A stretch of DNA of 64,000 nucleotides from DASPKX01 sp035627835 (GCA_035627835.1 DASPKX010000079.1:1-64000), one strand, 5' to 3'; positions 42,904 through 53,188 are shown, counted from the stretch's first letter. Notes: generated by a model from the sequence alone, not told the origin. Program-made: numbers and translations.

Positions 42904-44097
42904 TCATCGCGCCTGGGCCAGAAGCTCGCGCAAGGTAGCGGGTGCGCCGAACCCGCCCGGCTTCGTGAGCACAAGCAGGCCGCTTTGAGGCTCGCGCACC
43001 GCCGCAACTCCGGCCACAGCCTCGCCCAACGCGATGAAGCGTTCCCATCCACAAGCATGTGCCACGCCTGCGAGCGTGTCACCGCCCACCACCACAAGAG
43101 TCCGAAAGCCGCCTCGCTCCAGAAGTTGCCTGGCCACGCAGCCGATCGTCCGCGCCACCCGCGCATGAAGCTCCTCGCGTCTGAGCCCCTGTTGCTCGGC
43201 CAGCGCCGCGCAGGTGGTGTAATCTGCCGCAGTGCGCGCCGCAGTGACAGCCAGCGTTCCGCTCGCGAACTCACATTTGAAGCCGGCCACGTCTGCCTGT
43301 AGCAGTGTGCGGGCAGGAATCAGAACCGGCGTGATCGGGAGCTGTTTCAGTTGCTCCAGAGCGAGCGGGTTCAAACTTCCATTGATAATTAAGACCGGCT
43401 CCTGAAGCTCCGGCCGACTAATGCTTCGTGTGGGCAAGTCATAATGCGGCTGCAGCGCGCGGATAAAGGCTGCGGGGCCAGCGCACAACCGAAGCTGCTG
43501 TCGGGCACGGATGTGGCGCGCAATTTCCTCATAATCCCGCACACTCTCGCAATCATGAACCAGGATTGCTAGTCTTTGCAGTGGAGCTTTGGGTTCATTC
43601 GCGGCAACCACTGCGATCGATGTCTGCTGCTGAAGGAGGTCGCGAACGTTGCTCGTCTTTACAGGGTTGAGGGGGTCGGTCCCGTACTCCGTCTCGTGCA
43701 AGAGTCTCCCATGCACATAGTGCAAGCCTCCCGAGGTGGTGCGCCCTAAAGCGGGCGATGCAGGCACAAACGGCAGAGCCACCACTTCCGTAACGCGCAA
43801 TGCCGCTTCCAGTTCCGCGCCGATGTTCCCGCGCAAGGTGGAATCCGTTTTCTTATAAAAGTTGCGGATGCCCATCGCTATCCCCTGCTCCACCAAGCTG
43901 CGGACCCGTTGAGCAGCTTCAGCGGGGGCGCAGTGGCGGCTTTCGCTATTCGCCACCAGAATCTCTGCCGAACATGTTGACCCCATGTGGCGATCTGGCC
44001 AGAGATGGACTTCAACAGTGGCCCCGGTGTCGGCGAGTTGCACCGCGACATCGGTGGCGCCCGTCAGATCATCCGCGATGGCCAGCAGCGAAGGCAT
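42904..44097 (-). CDS. Four-carbon acid sugar kinase family protein
   Basis: 397 residues. The ATG at 44097 begins 'MPSLLAIADDLTGATD', the signature of the family (Asp9-Asp10-Leu-Thr-Gly-Ala-x-Asp16), so a longer upstream in-frame start is rejected. Also visible are 'YKKTDSTLRGNIGAEL' and the C-terminal ATP-binding 'VVGGDTLAGV' and 'LTKPGGFG'. Members phosphorylate D-threonate, D-erythronate or 3-oxo-tetronate. The usual neighbours (an OtnI/OtnC-type isomerase or a dehydrogenase) are missing, so substrate is unclear. It starts four bases downstream of a secreted-protein gene, between it and pgsA. Confidence 0.85.
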   Translation of the reverse strand: MPSLLAIADDLTGATDVAVQLADTGATVEVHLWPDRHMGSTCSAEILVANSESRHCAPAEAAQRVRSLVEQGIAMGIRNFYKKTDSTLRGNIGAELEAALRVTEVVALPFVPASPALGRTTSGGLHYVHGRLLHETEYGTDPLNPVKTSNVRDLLQQQTSIAVVAANEPKAPLQRLAILVHDCESVRDYEEIARHIRARQQLRLCAGPAAFIRALQPHYDLPTRSISRPELQEPVLIINGSLNPLALEQLKQLPITPVLIPARTLLQADVAGFKCEFASGTLAVTAARTAADYTTCAALAEQQGLRREELHARVARTIGCVARQLLERGGFRTLVVVGGDTLAGVAHACGWERFIALGEAVAGVAAVREPQSGLLVLTKPGGFGAPATLRELLAQAR

Positions 44098-44101
44098 AGC
44101 G

Positions 44102-45457
44102 TTATTGGGGACGGGCTCGCACGTAAAGGCTAGTCCAGTCAGGGACTCGCAGGCGAAGCTGGCCGGCGCCGTCTGTTCGCTGGTCGGTGAGCACATGCCA
44201 GGCTCGCAAATCACGGGATGCTTCCACGCGCCAGCATTGCTCTTTGTCTCCGGTGAGAGTGAGCCAGCGCTCCCCTCCTTGCAGCGTGGCATGGAACGAC
44301 ACGCTTACCGGCGGCGGAATAAACAAGTTGTCGATCATCGCCAGATCTTCTCCCGCGTTTCCTTGCGCGTCCTTGCTGTAGATCCACTGCAGCGTCACGT
44401 CCCCCGGCGGCATATCAAATTCATGCACTGTCCACGGCACCTCTCCGGACCAAGTCGCGTGCAGGGTCTCATTTACCCAGAACACAAGAGTGTCCCAGGA
44501 CCGCTCGGAACTCACACGGAACTCAAAGGAGCCGCGTCCGCCGCGGGTTGGCCGGGTCATCCGCAGGCGGCTCGTTCCCGAACCGGTGAATGGGCGAGAG
44601 CGAATGGAATTCTCAGGCCCATGCGGGCGCGTGATGTTCGTGCCGCGCCAATCGCCCTCAAAAATCAGTGGGAGATCGAATTCTTCAGTGAACGTCCGCG
44701 GGCGAAAGACCGCGACTGCGTGTAGATCATTTGTGGGTGTGATGGTGAAAACAGGACTGCAAGAGATGTAGCCTCCAGCGAGCGTTTGCCAGTGCGAAAA
44801 CCGCGAATAGTGGTTTGTTGCGGTGGCGGTCAGGATGACTGCCTCACCTTCGGGGACGATGGTGGCGCTGCTAATCGCGACGCCGGTAGCGCCTTGCTCG
44901 GATTGAGTTGATGTCTGCACGGCATGAACCGCGCGGGCCTCGAAGTTGTAGCCCAAACGAAGCTGGCCGGTGGCGCCCCCAATACCGTCCAACGCGATGT
45001 GATATGTCCGATCAGGCAGAACGGGCAGGGCAACCTCACTCCACTTTCTCCCGGGGGCCGCGTTGTCGTTGTAGCCCACCGCAGTGAGGCTGGTTAATCG
45101 CACCCCTGTATAGAAGGCCAGACGGGTGTCGAATGTTGATCCCTCTGTGGATAAGCGGAGCACTCCGTCCGTCGCCGGACGAAACCGCCACCAGACCGAG
45201 CGAGCTGGAGCAGTTCCAGCATGAGGAGGCTCGCTGAACTCCGCTGTCGCCCCAATGTTGGACGAGACAATGACGTCGGAAGGGCGGGTCAGCAGAGTGG
45301 ATGAACTAAAGTTGTCGTTGGTGGGAGCAGCCCCGAAAATGCAAAACTGGACTATTCCAAGAAGGAACAGTCCAGTTTTGCTGAAGAACGAGCGATTCGA
45401 CCAGTTCAACGACAGGGCGGAGCTATCCCTTCCGCCCTTCGAGAACCGCCAAATCAT
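44102..45457 (-). CDS. Secreted beta-rich protein of unknown function
   Basis: 451 residues from the ATG at 45457, which leads a hydrophobic signal segment near residues 26-42. Order of visible parts: a PPC-like beta domain with 'ARSVWWRFRPATDGVLRL', 'TRLAFYTG' and 'YHIALDG'; an InlB B-repeat-like 'EGEAVILTATATNHYSRFSHW'; a jelly-roll region; and a short C-terminal beta domain. It probably acts outside the cytoplasmic membrane. It is coupled to the 998-residue gene by a four-base overlap (ATGA). Confidence 0.7.
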   Translation of the reverse strand: MIWRFSKGGRDSSALSLNWSNRSFFSKTGLFLLGIVQFCIFGAAPTNDNFSSSTLLTRPSDVIVSSNIGATAEFSEPPHAGTAPARSVWWRFRPATDGVLRLSTEGSTFDTRLAFYTGVRLTSLTAVGYNDNAAPGRKWSEVALPVLPDRTYHIALDGIGGATGQLRLGYNFEARAVHAVQTSTQSEQGATGVAISSATIVPEGEAVILTATATNHYSRFSHWQTLAGGYISCSPVFTITPTNDLHAVAVFRPRTFTEEFDLPLIFEGDWRGTNITRPHGPENSIRSRPFTGSGTSRLRMTRPTRGGRGSFEFRVSSERSWDTLVFWVNETLHATWSGEVPWTVHEFDMPPGDVTLQWIYSKDAQGNAGEDLAMIDNLFIPPPVSVSFHATLQGGERWLTLTGDKEQCWRVEASRDLRAWHVLTDQRTDGAGQLRLRVPDWTSLYVRARPQ

Positions 45458-48447
45458 TTCACCACACGAATACGATAGTACTGCCGTGTGCCGCCGGTTG
45501 GGAGCGGATCGGAAGTCATCTCGCGTGTGCGGAGGAAATCGTTTTGATAACGCTTCACGATTTCCCAATTGCCGCCGCGAGGATTCGTGGTCGATTCGAG
45601 ATAAACTGTCGAACGCGCAGGAGCTTTCCACTTGAAGGTGAAGCTGCTGCCAACACGGCTGTAGCTCAAGCCGGTGATGGAGGTGCCAGAACCGAGCGGA
45701 GTTTCATCATCCGCATTCACGATCCCGTCGCCGTCAGAATCTTCCGTGCGGCTCTCGCTGAGGAGGCGATTCATGCGAACTGTTTCGCCGCTCTCCAGAG
45801 TGACATCAACGCCGCTGCGGGCGCTGGAGAACCCTGGCACCCAACGGAAGCGTCCACCGCCCGGGAATTGCGTGTTCAGCAGTGTGTCTAAATCAACCCC
45901 GCGCACGTCCGCGAAGATAATCTCGACATTCTGCGCAATGGAGATCGAACCCTCCAAGTCCGCGGCCACGCCCTCGGAAATTTCGAGAACGTCCACATAA
46001 ATTGCGGTCGGGCCGCCGTCAGTAGACTGGAAGACGTAGAGACTCCCCGTGCCACCTTCCAAAACCAGGTTTCCGATCGCGAGATTTTCCACGAAGCCTT
46101 CTGGGCTGGCGCCAACGTTCCGCGTGGATGCCCAGAAATTTTCGGACAGGCCAAAGTTCGGAAGCCGGAGAGTGATGCGGGATCCCATCAAATCACCAGC
46201 GCCTGGGCGTCGCACCAATTGTACGCCTTCGGCGATCCAATCATTTGCGCGTGTGGGATGGTCAAATAAACTCTCACTAACATTCAGAATAATGTTCGCC
46301 GAAGTTTCGATCGAGGTGTCCGCTATTCGCAAAGTGCGATTGGTAAACGTGATGTCATCGGAACTCTGCCAAGTGCCTCCATCCACCCGAGCCTCGTCCG
46401 CAACAACTGCCAGAACCCCGCCCGAGAAGATGCTTCCTGTATTCTCAAAGTAATTGGCGTTAATCCGCACGCCATTTCCACCCACAATAAAGCCTTGGTT
46501 GGTGACAGCGGTGTAACGGCGCAAACCTCCCAGGTTCGCTAGGTCAAAGACGTTAAGGACACCCGTCGGACTGATGAGCACGGTTTCGGCATTCGGGACC
46601 GTTTCACTGTTCCATTTTAAGGACGTATTATCGAGGCTGAGTTCGTTGTTAATCACGATATTGCGGGCATTGATGCTGAACTCTTCCTGGATACGAAGTG
46701 TGTCATCAAGTTGCACGACCGAAGAACCGCTCGCCCGCGCATGGAATTGATGCACGAGAGTCGGAACCTGAGTGATGACGGACCGGGCGTCCACCACCAA
46801 CGCATGGTATAAAAAGTTTGTGCCGATAACGTTCGTGACACTCAGACCTGGGGGATCGTTCGTGTCTGGGACCACGATCTCCGTGAGTTGCACGTTCGTC
46901 CAGACGCCGCTCCAGACCTGAATCGGTGTGCCCAACGTGTTCATGCGAGGCACGAATGGAGGCACGATGCCGGTAACCTTCAGTTCGTTAGGATGCCCGA
47001 GGTTCAGGTTGTAATTAACCGAATCAACGCGAGCGCGGGAGGAGCCGACCAATGTATCCGCTTTAATATCAACCAACCCTTCCCCACGGATCCGAGCGCG
47101 GGTCATGTCCAAGGTCTCGGCAATAATCTCCACGCGCCCTGCGCTGTTGGTGATCGAGATTGGGTAAGGAGGGCCAAAAGCGGCCGTCTGAATTGGATCT
47201 GCCAAGAAGCGGTAGCCCACAGCAGTGTTTGTGGTGATCGGAGGAGCATTCGTCACGTTGAAAAGACTTGCCAGCAATGTCAGGTCTGTGGCTCCGGCTT
47301 CATTGGTGACGTTCCCGCTAGGGAGTGCATCGAACTCACATGGCAGAGTACGTGACACGTACAATGCCGCAGGGCGCTGACCGAACCCCGCGAGATTCGT
47401 GAGGGTCGCGTAGTTTGTCGTTAGCGGAAGGGAGTCAACGATGAAGATTTCGTTCGTTTGCCGGAGACCTGTAATGATGTTCGTGAATGGCTGGAACAGA
47501 CGAACGATCGCGGTTTGCCAGCCGGGGTTGAACCCGTCAGCAGGGTTGATGGGTGAATCAATCCAACGCACATCCACCTGCACTTCAGGTGAACCGGTTT
47601 GGACAAACACCGCTTGCGCGATGAAGTTGGTGTCGTCCAACTGATTTGTAAGCCCCCACACTTGCGGTTGCGGCAAGCTAATGCGCAAGGTGCCGGGGAA
47701 TCCGGCGACGTTGGTGACCAAAACAGGATGGCTCAACACAGGGCCACCATTGAAGATAGAACTAGGCACATTCGTTCGAACCTCACTGCCCCAAGCCACA
47801 TCCTCAAACGATTGCTCGCCGAAAAAGTTGCTTGAGGTGAGGAATTGCTGGCCTGCAAAGAAATCAAAAGGTGTGCAGCCGATCGGAAACGTTGGATCGG
47901 TAGCAACAACGCTGTTCGTGATGATCAGATTACGTCCGCGCAATTGGATAAGCCCGCCAGGACCAGCAACAATGGCTCCTCTGTTGCGCAGGTCGTTCGC
48001 CCAAATCATGTTGTAGCTGATAGGCGCGGTGTTGATGGTGAGAGTGCCATCAGCGCGGATCGTTCCTGTGTTAACAAACGAATCCATCGGGGCCCGGCCC
48101 GCGTCCGTATGTGCGTTGAACCATATCCCAGGCTCAGCGGTGATAGTGCCGCTATTGATGAAGCTTCTGGTGTTGGAGAATTCGTACGGAATGAGCGCGC
48201 TGCCAAAGCCGCCGCCCACCACGCCACCGCCAAGAATCTGCCCGGGAATGATGCAGAAACTGCCTTCGTTGTTAATCGTTATGGCGTTGAGCTGCGGAAA
48301 AATATTCGTGTCGCATCCTAGTTCCCCGCGGTTAACGAAGTAGCTTAACGGCTCTTCGCCAATCGGCGATAGCACCTGGGCGCCGCTTTGCGCGCCCAAC
48401 CCTAAAAGCGCTGCGAGGACCGCAGGGGTAGCTGTCAAAATTCGCAT
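45454..48447 (-). CDS. Large secreted protein with calcium-type repeat and C-terminal beta domain
   Basis: About 997 residues from the ATG at 48447, which starts a signal peptide ('MRILTATPAVLAALLGLG...'). The first 700 residues are low in charge, rich in Asn, Thr and Gly, with 'FVNTGTI' and 'NSGTI'-type beta-helix repeats. Near the C-terminus is a thrombospondin-type calcium motif 'DSDGDGIVNADDETP', followed by an immunoglobulin-like domain ending 'YYRIRVVK'. There is no PEP-CTERM motif. This is a typical surface or outer-membrane-associated protein in Verrucomicrobia; no function is assigned. Confidence 0.75.
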   Translation of the reverse strand: MRILTATPAVLAALLGLGAQSGAQVLSPIGEEPLSYFVNRGELGCDTNIFPQLNAITINNEGSFCIIPGQILGGGVVGGGFGSALIPYEFSNTRSFINSGTITAEPGIWFNAHTDAGRAPMDSFVNTGTIRADGTLTINTAPISYNMIWANDLRNRGAIVAGPGGLIQLRGRNLIITNSVVATDPTFPIGCTPFDFFAGQQFLTSSNFFGEQSFEDVAWGSEVRTNVPSSIFNGGPVLSHPVLVTNVAGFPGTLRISLPQPQVWGLTNQLDDTNFIAQAVFVQTGSPEVQVDVRWIDSPINPADGFNPGWQTAIVRLFQPFTNIITGLRQTNEIFIVDSLPLTTNYATLTNLAGFGQRPAALYVSRTLPCEFDALPSGNVTNEAGATDLTLLASLFNVTNAPPITTNTAVGYRFLADPIQTAAFGPPYPISITNSAGRVEIIAETLDMTRARIRGEGLVDIKADTLVGSSRARVDSVNYNLNLGHPNELKVTGIVPPFVPRMNTLGTPIQVWSGVWTNVQLTEIVVPDTNDPPGLSVTNVIGTNFLYHALVVDARSVITQVPTLVHQFHARASGSSVVQLDDTLRIQEEFSINARNIVINNELSLDNTSLKWNSETVPNAETVLISPTGVLNVFDLANLGGLRRYTAVTNQGFIVGGNGVRINANYFENTGSIFSGGVLAVVADEARVDGGTWQSSDDITFTNRTLRIADTSIETSANIILNVSESLFDHPTRANDWIAEGVQLVRRPGAGDLMGSRITLRLPNFGLSENFWASTRNVGASPEGFVENLAIGNLVLEGGTGSLYVFQSTDGGPTAIYVDVLEISEGVAADLEGSISIAQNVEIIFADVRGVDLDTLLNTQFPGGGRFRWVPGFSSARSGVDVTLESGETVRMNRLLSESRTEDSDGDGIVNADDETPLGSGTSITGLSYSRVGSSFTFKWKAPARSTVYLESTTNPRGGNWEIVKRYQNDFLRTREMTSDPLPTGGTRQYYRIRVVK

Positions 48448-48463
48448 AATGTTCAGTTCTTCT

Positions 48464-49996
48464 TTATGGGGACACCGCGCCACCTAGAGCCCGCTCTTCA
48501 GCTTCTCGAATGCTTGTTCCATTCGGGAAAATGATTGGAGGACGGCTCGAGCCATCAAACGATCCCCAAACAACACCTGGGAAAAATGCACCCGCCTCCG
48601 TGGCGTCCAATTGCCCGCCAATCGGCTCGGCGGCTGTGTTCAGCGCGTAAGGTCCAGCGGAGCTGAATACGATATCAATTAGGCCCGGGATTGTTCCCGG
48701 CCCAGGGGCGTCAGGGCTGGTTAGGTTGTGAATAGGCCCATTGTTATTCCAGCCGGTCGTGTCTGTTCGTGAGAACAAGAACGGGTCGCCATCGGCGTCC
48801 AAAATCGTGTCAGCTCCAAAGAGCAGGTCTGGCCGGGTGGTAGTTAACTCAACGGCTTGCTGAGCCATGACCAATTGGGTGCCGAAGTTGGTGAAGTAGA
48901 CGTCCACCCAACGGTTCGTGACGCCTGCAAAGAAACCCGCTCCTGTGTCGGCCCGCACGAAAGTGACTTTGTCGATGCCCGCGCGAACGCCTGCGTTCAC
49001 GATTGGCAAGGCTGCCCCACCGACAATGTTTGTGAAGGTCGCGTTGGTGAAAAAGTTAGTCAGGTTCGCGAATGGGAAGGACCAGGGGTTGTTGAATCCA
49101 CCGCCAGACCCAGTGGGCGGTCCCCACGGCGAACCGAAGCCGCCGCCGCCACCGCCACCAATGCCGCCACTCACACCACCCGTCGCGTTGGTGACGCCCG
49201 GCGGCAGTGTTTCCGCGTTAAGGTTGTTTGGATGATAGATGTAGCGCAACGCGCCGGCATCATCGCGAGTAAGGCCGGTGTAATACTCACCAGGCAGAAG
49301 TCCAACGCTGACGAAATCGCTGCCGTCGGAGACCGGCAGGCGATTCAAGCCGACCAAAGGATCTACGGGGAATTCAACCGCATCAAACCATGGAGCTGGA
49401 TCAATCGTGGTGATGAAATAACTCCAAAGAGATTGGTTGATGTACGGAGACGGCACCAGTTGAACAGGATCAAAGTTTCTCAGCACTGTGATGAACGTCC
49501 AGATCTGGGGATCGGTGTTGGGAATCGCAGTCGCATTCATCAAGGTCCAACCATAACGAGTCGGCGCAGCCACCCCCATTTGAACCAACAACGCGGAGAG
49601 GGTGTACGATTTCATATCCATCGCCTGCAGGGCGGTGGCTTGGAAATTGACCCGTTTAGACCCAAGCGGAAATTCCTCGAGAGTGGCGCTCATTGCCGAG
49701 GCGGCAGGAACCCCATTCAGAATGGCGATGGCGTTTTCAACCGCATCGACCCCAGCCTGGCCGAAATAATCGAGGAAACTCTTGTCGTAGCCGTAGCTGA
49801 TGACAGGCTTATTCAAGCGGTATTCCTCGCCTAAGTTCATCGGGCCGCCAAATTCACCAGCGTACGCCGGAGGATAACCGACTTGCGAATCCTGATAACG
49901 CGGATCGCCAGGGCCCATCAAAGTGAACCCCAAAGCGGCAGGCGCTCCGGCTAGCAGCGCCCCGCAAAGAGCAATGAAAGAAAGAAAGCGAGACAT
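48464..49996 (-). CDS. Secreted protein with glycine-rich segment, unknown function
   Basis: 510 residues with signal peptide 'MSRFLSFIALCGALLAGAPA'. The first 260 residues have a helical-beta pattern with 'YGYDKSFLDYFG' and 'ALRYIYHPNN', which hints at a hydrolase-like or peptidase-like fold, but no catalytic motif is certain. A glycine-rich linker ('GGVSGGIGGGGGGGFGSPWG') follows, then a C-terminal region with 'RADTGAGFFAGVTNRWVDVYF'. It lies three bases before the 647-residue gene's stop and 16 bases before the next gene. Confidence 0.7.
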   Translation of the reverse strand: MSRFLSFIALCGALLAGAPAALGFTLMGPGDPRYQDSQVGYPPAYAGEFGGPMNLGEEYRLNKPVISYGYDKSFLDYFGQAGVDAVENAIAILNGVPAASAMSATLEEFPLGSKRVNFQATALQAMDMKSYTLSALLVQMGVAAPTRYGWTLMNATAIPNTDPQIWTFITVLRNFDPVQLVPSPYINQSLWSYFITTIDPAPWFDAVEFPVDPLVGLNRLPVSDGSDFVSVGLLPGEYYTGLTRDDAGALRYIYHPNNLNAETLPPGVTNATGGVSGGIGGGGGGGFGSPWGPPTGSGGGFNNPWSFPFANLTNFFTNATFTNIVGGAALPIVNAGVRAGIDKVTFVRADTGAGFFAGVTNRWVDVYFTNFGTQLVMAQQAVELTTTRPDLLFGADTILDADGDPFLFSRTDTTGWNNNGPIHNLTSPDAPGPGTIPGLIDIVFSSAGPYALNTAAEPIGGQLDATEAGAFFPGVVWGSFDGSSRPPIIFPNGTSIREAEERALGGAVSP

Positions 49997-49999
49997 AGA

Positions 50000-51943
50000 T
50001 TATTGGCGAATGAGAATCACGCGATAGTAGTTGTGCCGGGTTGAGCTTTGGCCAACCACGGTAGATGCGCTGGCAGCGCTCGCAAAGTGAGCCCCTCCGA
50101 CGTTCGCCCATGAGCGGAGGTCAGCGGAAGCTTGCACCTGGTAAATGGAACCAGGAATGGTGTTCCACGACAGCCGCACACCAGCAGCGCTGGGCGACAC
50201 AGCCACACGCAAGACGCTTTGTGGGTCGCGCGGATCCGTTCCGGCATACAACTCTTGAAGGTTGCTGGCGCCATCAAGATCCGAATCTGTCATGCCGTTG
50301 GGTGGAGTCGGGACTCCAGGCCAGAATCTGCTCTGCCAGTCGTCGGGGAGCCCGTCATTATTCAAGTCCTCATCCCATGTTGTGGCGGACGCCGGTGCGG
50401 ATGCGGGTGAGGTCCGCCCGTCCGCCAGCATGTATTTCAGCCGAACGGTGTGCGTGCTCGCTGGCGCCAGGCCAGTGATCAAGTAAGAAGTCCCTGCAAC
50501 CTCAACAGGAGCGCGGTTATCCACCTGCACGATATACTTCGAGATGTTCAAGCCGGACAAAGGAGGCCACGCAACATTGATCCTTGTCTGAGTAAGGGCC
50601 GTCAGGAACGGAGCAGATGGCGCCGCCAACGGCAGTGATGTTGGGTGGTAGCGACGGGCCGCTAACTCAAAGCTGGCGGTGCCGCCCATGAACGTGGACC
50701 AGACGACCAGGAACCGGTTGTCAGAAGTTGACGCAACAACGGGATGCACCTGGCGACTGCGAAAGCGCTCATTCACCTGGAAATCCTGGCCGGAAAATTC
50801 CAAGTCTGTGTTCAGAAAGCGACCGAACACCCCATCAAGATCACCGTCCTGACCCACCGTGGTCCAAACAACGATCAGCTTGTCACCCAATGTTGCCAAA
50901 CGCGGAGCGTATTGAGCATTCAGGCGATACGAGTTCACGCAGACGGCCGCTTCCTGCTTAGGCTGTGCCCCGCTGGTGAACCCGCGAGCGAAGATGTCCC
51001 AGCTATTGGGATCGCGTTTAGCCTCACTCTTAACCTCCACCGCAATCTGCCCGCCGATGTTGCGGGGGGTTTGGGATTTGGTCGGCTTGGCTTTCTGGCT
51101 CCAGGCGATGACAAAGGAGCCATCCGCAGCTCGGGAAATCGATGGATTCGCGCACAAAGCAGCATGTGTGCTTACCTTGAACTCAAGTCCAGAAGGAGCG
51201 CCCGCGGCGGTCCAAACCCGTGCGTAGACATCCACGTTGAAGCCAGCGGAAACGGAGCCTGACTCATGGATCCAGGTCACGAGGTATCCACCGTCGTTCA
51301 ATGCTAAAAGTGCGGGGGTGCGTTGATTCAGCGCGCTGACAGAATTGACGCGCGTTTCAGAGCCGATTTTTGCGCCATTGCGGTCGATGCGCTGGCTGTA
51401 AACGCCCTGCATGCTTCCGTCCTGCCCGTCCGCGCTCCAAACGACAACAAATGTTCCGTCGTTTAGAGCTTCGATGTCGGGGGTGCTTTTGGTGTGGGCG
51501 GTGTCAGTGCTGACCGTAAATTCATCGCCCAGAAACCCGCGGGAGTTGATGGCGCGGCCGACAATGTTTGAGCCTTTGCTCAACCAGATGAAGACTGTGG
51601 ACCCGTCTGGCAAAATGGCCACTTTTGCAGACTCTTGTTGGCCATCCTCCACTTGATTCACCTTGAACGGGGAATACACGCCCGTGAGGGTCTGATCGAT
51701 CCGTTGAGCAGAAATGCCCAGGCCGTCCGCATCGGTTGCATTGTCTTCCCAAACGATATACCCACGAGATTCGTTGAGGGCCACGTCCGGGAACACCTGG
51801 TCGCCGGGCAGGGGCAAGGAGCCCAGGACGCGGTATTCGGAGCCTTGGGGACCATAGGTGCCCTGGGCGGTTGCCAGCATTGGCGCAGCCGCTAGACATG
51901 CGCAGACGGCAAGCCTCCGGCAGGCGCTCAGTAAGGACGACAT
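50000..51943 (-). CDS. Secreted beta-propeller-like protein with FN3 domain
   Basis: About 647 residues from the ATG at 51943, leading a signal peptide. Five or so repeats of about 55-60 residues, each with a 'FVVVWSADGQDGSMQGVYSQ'-like core, suggest a beta-propeller. A fibronectin type III domain ('INVAWPPLSGLNISKYIVQ') follows, then 'NNDGLPDDWQ' and 'TDSDLDGASNLQELYAGTDP' calcium-type motifs, and a C-terminal domain ending 'YYRVILIRQ'. It heads the four-gene secreted cluster. Likely cell-surface or secreted; target unknown. Confidence 0.75.
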   Translation of the reverse strand: MSSLLSACRRLAVCACLAAAPMLATAQGTYGPQGSEYRVLGSLPLPGDQVFPDVALNESRGYIVWEDNATDADGLGISAQRIDQTLTGVYSPFKVNQVEDGQQESAKVAILPDGSTVFIWLSKGSNIVGRAINSRGFLGDEFTVSTDTAHTKSTPDIEALNDGTFVVVWSADGQDGSMQGVYSQRIDRNGAKIGSETRVNSVSALNQRTPALLALNDGGYLVTWIHESGSVSAGFNVDVYARVWTAAGAPSGLEFKVSTHAALCANPSISRAADGSFVIAWSQKAKPTKSQTPRNIGGQIAVEVKSEAKRDPNSWDIFARGFTSGAQPKQEAAVCVNSYRLNAQYAPRLATLGDKLIVVWTTVGQDGDLDGVFGRFLNTDLEFSGQDFQVNERFRSRQVHPVVASTSDNRFLVVWSTFMGGTASFELAARRYHPTSLPLAAPSAPFLTALTQTRINVAWPPLSGLNISKYIVQVDNRAPVEVAGTSYLITGLAPASTHTVRLKYMLADGRTSPASAPASATTWDEDLNNDGLPDDWQSRFWPGVPTPPNGMTDSDLDGASNLQELYAGTDPRDPQSVLRVAVSPSAAGVRLSWNTIPGSIYQVQASADLRSWANVGGAHFASAASASTVVGQSSTRHNYYRVILIRQ

Positions 51944-52126
51944 AAGATTTGGAGCTTCTATCAAAGCAGTATTCGTTTGTCTATGTTTTCTTCCAGTTGA
52001 GCCCGAAAGATTTCCGACGCAAATTGCGCCTGAATTCACCTCAGTTTTTCGGCTCATTTTCTGTCCTAAAATCTCATCGTTTGACGGGAAGCAATCTGGT
52101 TTCCAGCATGTTCACTGCCAACCAGC

Positions 52127-53158
52127 TCACATCAGCTCCCGCTGCGGCCCGGCGCTCTTGGTTAATTCTTCCAACAGTGTGCGGAAGCCGCACCGTTCAT
52201 AAAATTCACGCAGCTTCTCGTATTCACCCTCGCGCACCTTGTAATTCTCCAGCCGCAGGTCGCAGCTGATGTCAAAGCGCAGCTTTACAATCTCAATGTT
52301 ACGGCGCACCGCTTGCTCGGCGGTCACCAGGGCGAGGCGGATCTTGTCTGGCTTCACCTCGCTCAAGCGGGAGTAGATCCCGTCGATCGATCCGAATTGC
52401 GCGAGCAATCCTGCGGCGGTTTTGCCGCCAACACCCGGAACGCCCGGTATGTTGTCCACGCTGTCCCCCAGCAAAGCGAGGTAATCCACAATCTGCTTTG
52501 GCGAGACTTGCATCTTTGCGCGGACTTGCTCCTCGAACCACAAAGTCTCGGTTTTGTCGTTAGGATTCAGCAGCCCGATCTTGTGATCCTCAACGAGCTG
52601 CATGAAATCCTTGTCTGAGCTTGCGATGATCACTCGCGCGCCACTTTCCGCCGAGCTGCGGGCCAATGTGGCTATGCAATCGTCGGCCTCGATTCCTTCC
52701 AATGTCACCGAAGGAATGCGACTGGCTTGAAGCCACTGCTCGATTTCAATGATCTGCCGCTCCAGGTCGGAGGGCATCGGAGGGCGCTGCGCTTTGTAAT
52801 CCGGCAGCGCTTCCATGCGCTCTTTGGCTAGGCCGCCATCCCAGATCACGACAACGTGGGTGGGCTTTAACCAACTCCGCACCTTCCCCAGCATGCGGAT
52901 AAACCCGTAGATGGCATTTGTGCCAAGCCCGGTAGCAGGAGAGTTGAGCTGGCGGATCGCGTAGAACGCGCGGTAGGCATAAGCATGCCCATCGACGATC
53001 AGCAATGTTTCCTTCAGCTCATTCATTGGCGGAACTTCAGCATCAAACTCAGCCAGAGCTGGTGCGCCGCCGCGTTGCCCACCCAACAGAGGGCGAACAT
53101 TGCGCGTGGCGGCGCCACCAGCGCCAAACTCAAGTTGCAGGCCTGGCTGAATCGCCAT
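52127..53158 (-). CDS. Stand-alone 5'-3' exonuclease (PolA N-domain-like)
   Basis: 343 residues; the 5'-3' exonuclease domain of DNA polymerase I starts at Met45 ('LLIVDGHAYAYRAFYA'). Metal-binding acidic residues are in 'VVIWDGGLAKERM', 'GIEADDCIATLA' and 'SSDKDFMQLV'; the helix-hairpin-helix 'LLGDSVDNIPGVPGVGGKTA' follows. It lacks polymerase and 3'-5' domains, so it probably removes RNA primers or flaps. The first 44 residues are Gly/Ala-rich and may be an artefact; ATG 53026 is the alternative start. It lies 30 bases after the secretin gene. Confidence 0.88.
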   Translation of the reverse strand: MAIQPGLQLEFGAGGAATRNVRPLLGGQRGGAPALAEFDAEVPPMNELKETLLIVDGHAYAYRAFYAIRQLNSPATGLGTNAIYGFIRMLGKVRSWLKPTHVVVIWDGGLAKERMEALPDYKAQRPPMPSDLERQIIEIEQWLQASRIPSVTLEGIEADDCIATLARSSAESGARVIIASSDKDFMQLVEDHKIGLLNPNDKTETLWFEEQVRAKMQVSPKQIVDYLALLGDSVDNIPGVPGVGGKTAAGLLAQFGSIDGIYSRLSEVKPDKIRLALVTAEQAVRRNIEIVKLRFDISCDLRLENYKVREGEYEKLREFYERCGFRTLLEELTKSAGPQRELM

Positions 53159-53188
53159 AGCACGCTCTTCTGGCTGAGAGCCGCGACC

